Shown here in pieces: positions 24,091-24,207 of a stretch of 24,207 nt of DNA. The notes under the pieces were generated by a model that worked only from the letters and a program-made list of their open reading frames with translations, did not search any database and was not told the origin of the DNA. The stretch comes from Acidobacteriota bacterium (GTDB lineage: Bacteria; Acidobacteriota; Polarisedimenticolia; Polarisedimenticolales; Polarisedimenticolaceae): assembly GCA_011773795.1 (NCBI GenBank), contig WVWW01000296.1, positions 5,076-29,282 of the forward strand, in the 5' to 3' direction. Position numbers and translations under genes: made by a program. Every line of letters starts with the position of its first letter. The first letter of the stretch is position 1.

Positions 24091-24207
24091 ATGAGCGAGA
24101 AACGCGCTGCCCAGGTGGCGCAGTGGAGCCGGCTCGAGGACCGGCAACCGGCGTACGCGCTGGTGGCCGGCGTCGATCTGGTGGTGATCCGGTACGACGA
24201 CGACGTG
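24091..24207 (+). CDS. Probable Rieske-type (2Fe-2S) protein, 3' partial
   Basis: Only the first 39 residues are in the window, and the frame is open to the right edge. The sequence MSEKRAAQVAQWSRLEDRQP… VAGVDLVVIRYDDDV has the 'W-x-x-L-x-D… VAGVDLVVIRYDD' shape that precedes the CxH…CxxH iron-sulfur site in Rieske-domain proteins, some of which continue into an FMN-binding glutamate-synthase-like domain. The cluster ligands would lie just past the edge, so the family call is tentative; that it is a real gene is well supported by the Shine-Dalgarno GGAAAGGG and by a promoter-like sequence. An in-frame ATG at 24067 would add eight residues but overlaps the candidate -10 and lacks a ribosome site. 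It is divergent from the sigma operon. Confidence 0.6.
   Translation, partial: MSEKRAAQVAQWSRLEDRQPAYALVAGVDLVVIRYDDDV

Noticed and set aside
23868..24092. A 74-codon minus-strand frame covering the sigma upstream region
   Set aside because: Pro/Gly-rich with no ribosome site, and it overlaps the promoter region and the start of the right-edge gene.

Overview
This is a GC-rich, densely coding window of a Gram-negative-type bacterium. The evidence is two RND inner-membrane permeases with a lipoprotein adaptor, the MEP-pathway enzyme IspH, an oligopeptidase B, and an ECF sigma factor with a zinc-finger anti-sigma. The mix (PATAN/DUF4388 response regulator, SWIM-SNF2 helicase, ABC permease with an M1-peptidase-like periplasmic part and a golvesin-like tail) fits Acidobacteriota, Myxococcota or a related environmental lineage. 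That placement is inference and no marker gene settles it. I see no rRNA, tRNA, CRISPR array, insertion sequence or other mobile element.

Layout: (1) 1-5770, plus strand: a receiver + DUF4388 protein cut by the left edge, a SWIM/SNF2 helicase, and an oligopeptidase B. (2) 5786-6805, minus strand: ispH, convergent with the peptidase gene and divergent from the next block. (3) 7016-20963, plus strand: a six-gene transport operon with almost every junction a 4-bp ATGA overlap. It encodes an ABC ATPase, an ABC permease with a large periplasmic M1-like + golvesin-like region, an RND adaptor lipoprotein, an RND permease, a 1588-residue protein joining a second RND permease to a complete ABC ATPase, and a small ABC-2-type permease. 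(4) 20960-21676, minus strand: a SAM methyltransferase whose stop overlaps the operon's last stop. (5) 21789-23889, minus strand: ECF sigma factor, anti-sigma with repeated zinc-finger modules, and a small membrane protein, translationally coupled and closed by a strong intrinsic terminator. (6) 24091 to the right edge, plus strand: the start of a probable Rieske-type protein.

The standout is the transport operon. It merges two ABC exporters with a two-permease RND pump, and in one polypeptide an RND permease carries an ABC ATPase. The ATPase itself appears split: its first beta-strand/A-loop segment lies directly after the RND part, and about 190 residues with four hydrophobic segments separate it from the Walker A half. 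All ATPase motifs are intact, which suggests a transporter that may use both ATP and ion gradients. No outer-membrane (TolC-like) factor is present in the window.

A second theme is gene starts. Four genes that begin transcription units have a -10-like box 7-9 nt before the start codon and no Shine-Dalgarno sequence, as expected for leaderless mRNAs, whereas several operon-internal genes keep good Shine-Dalgarno sequences.
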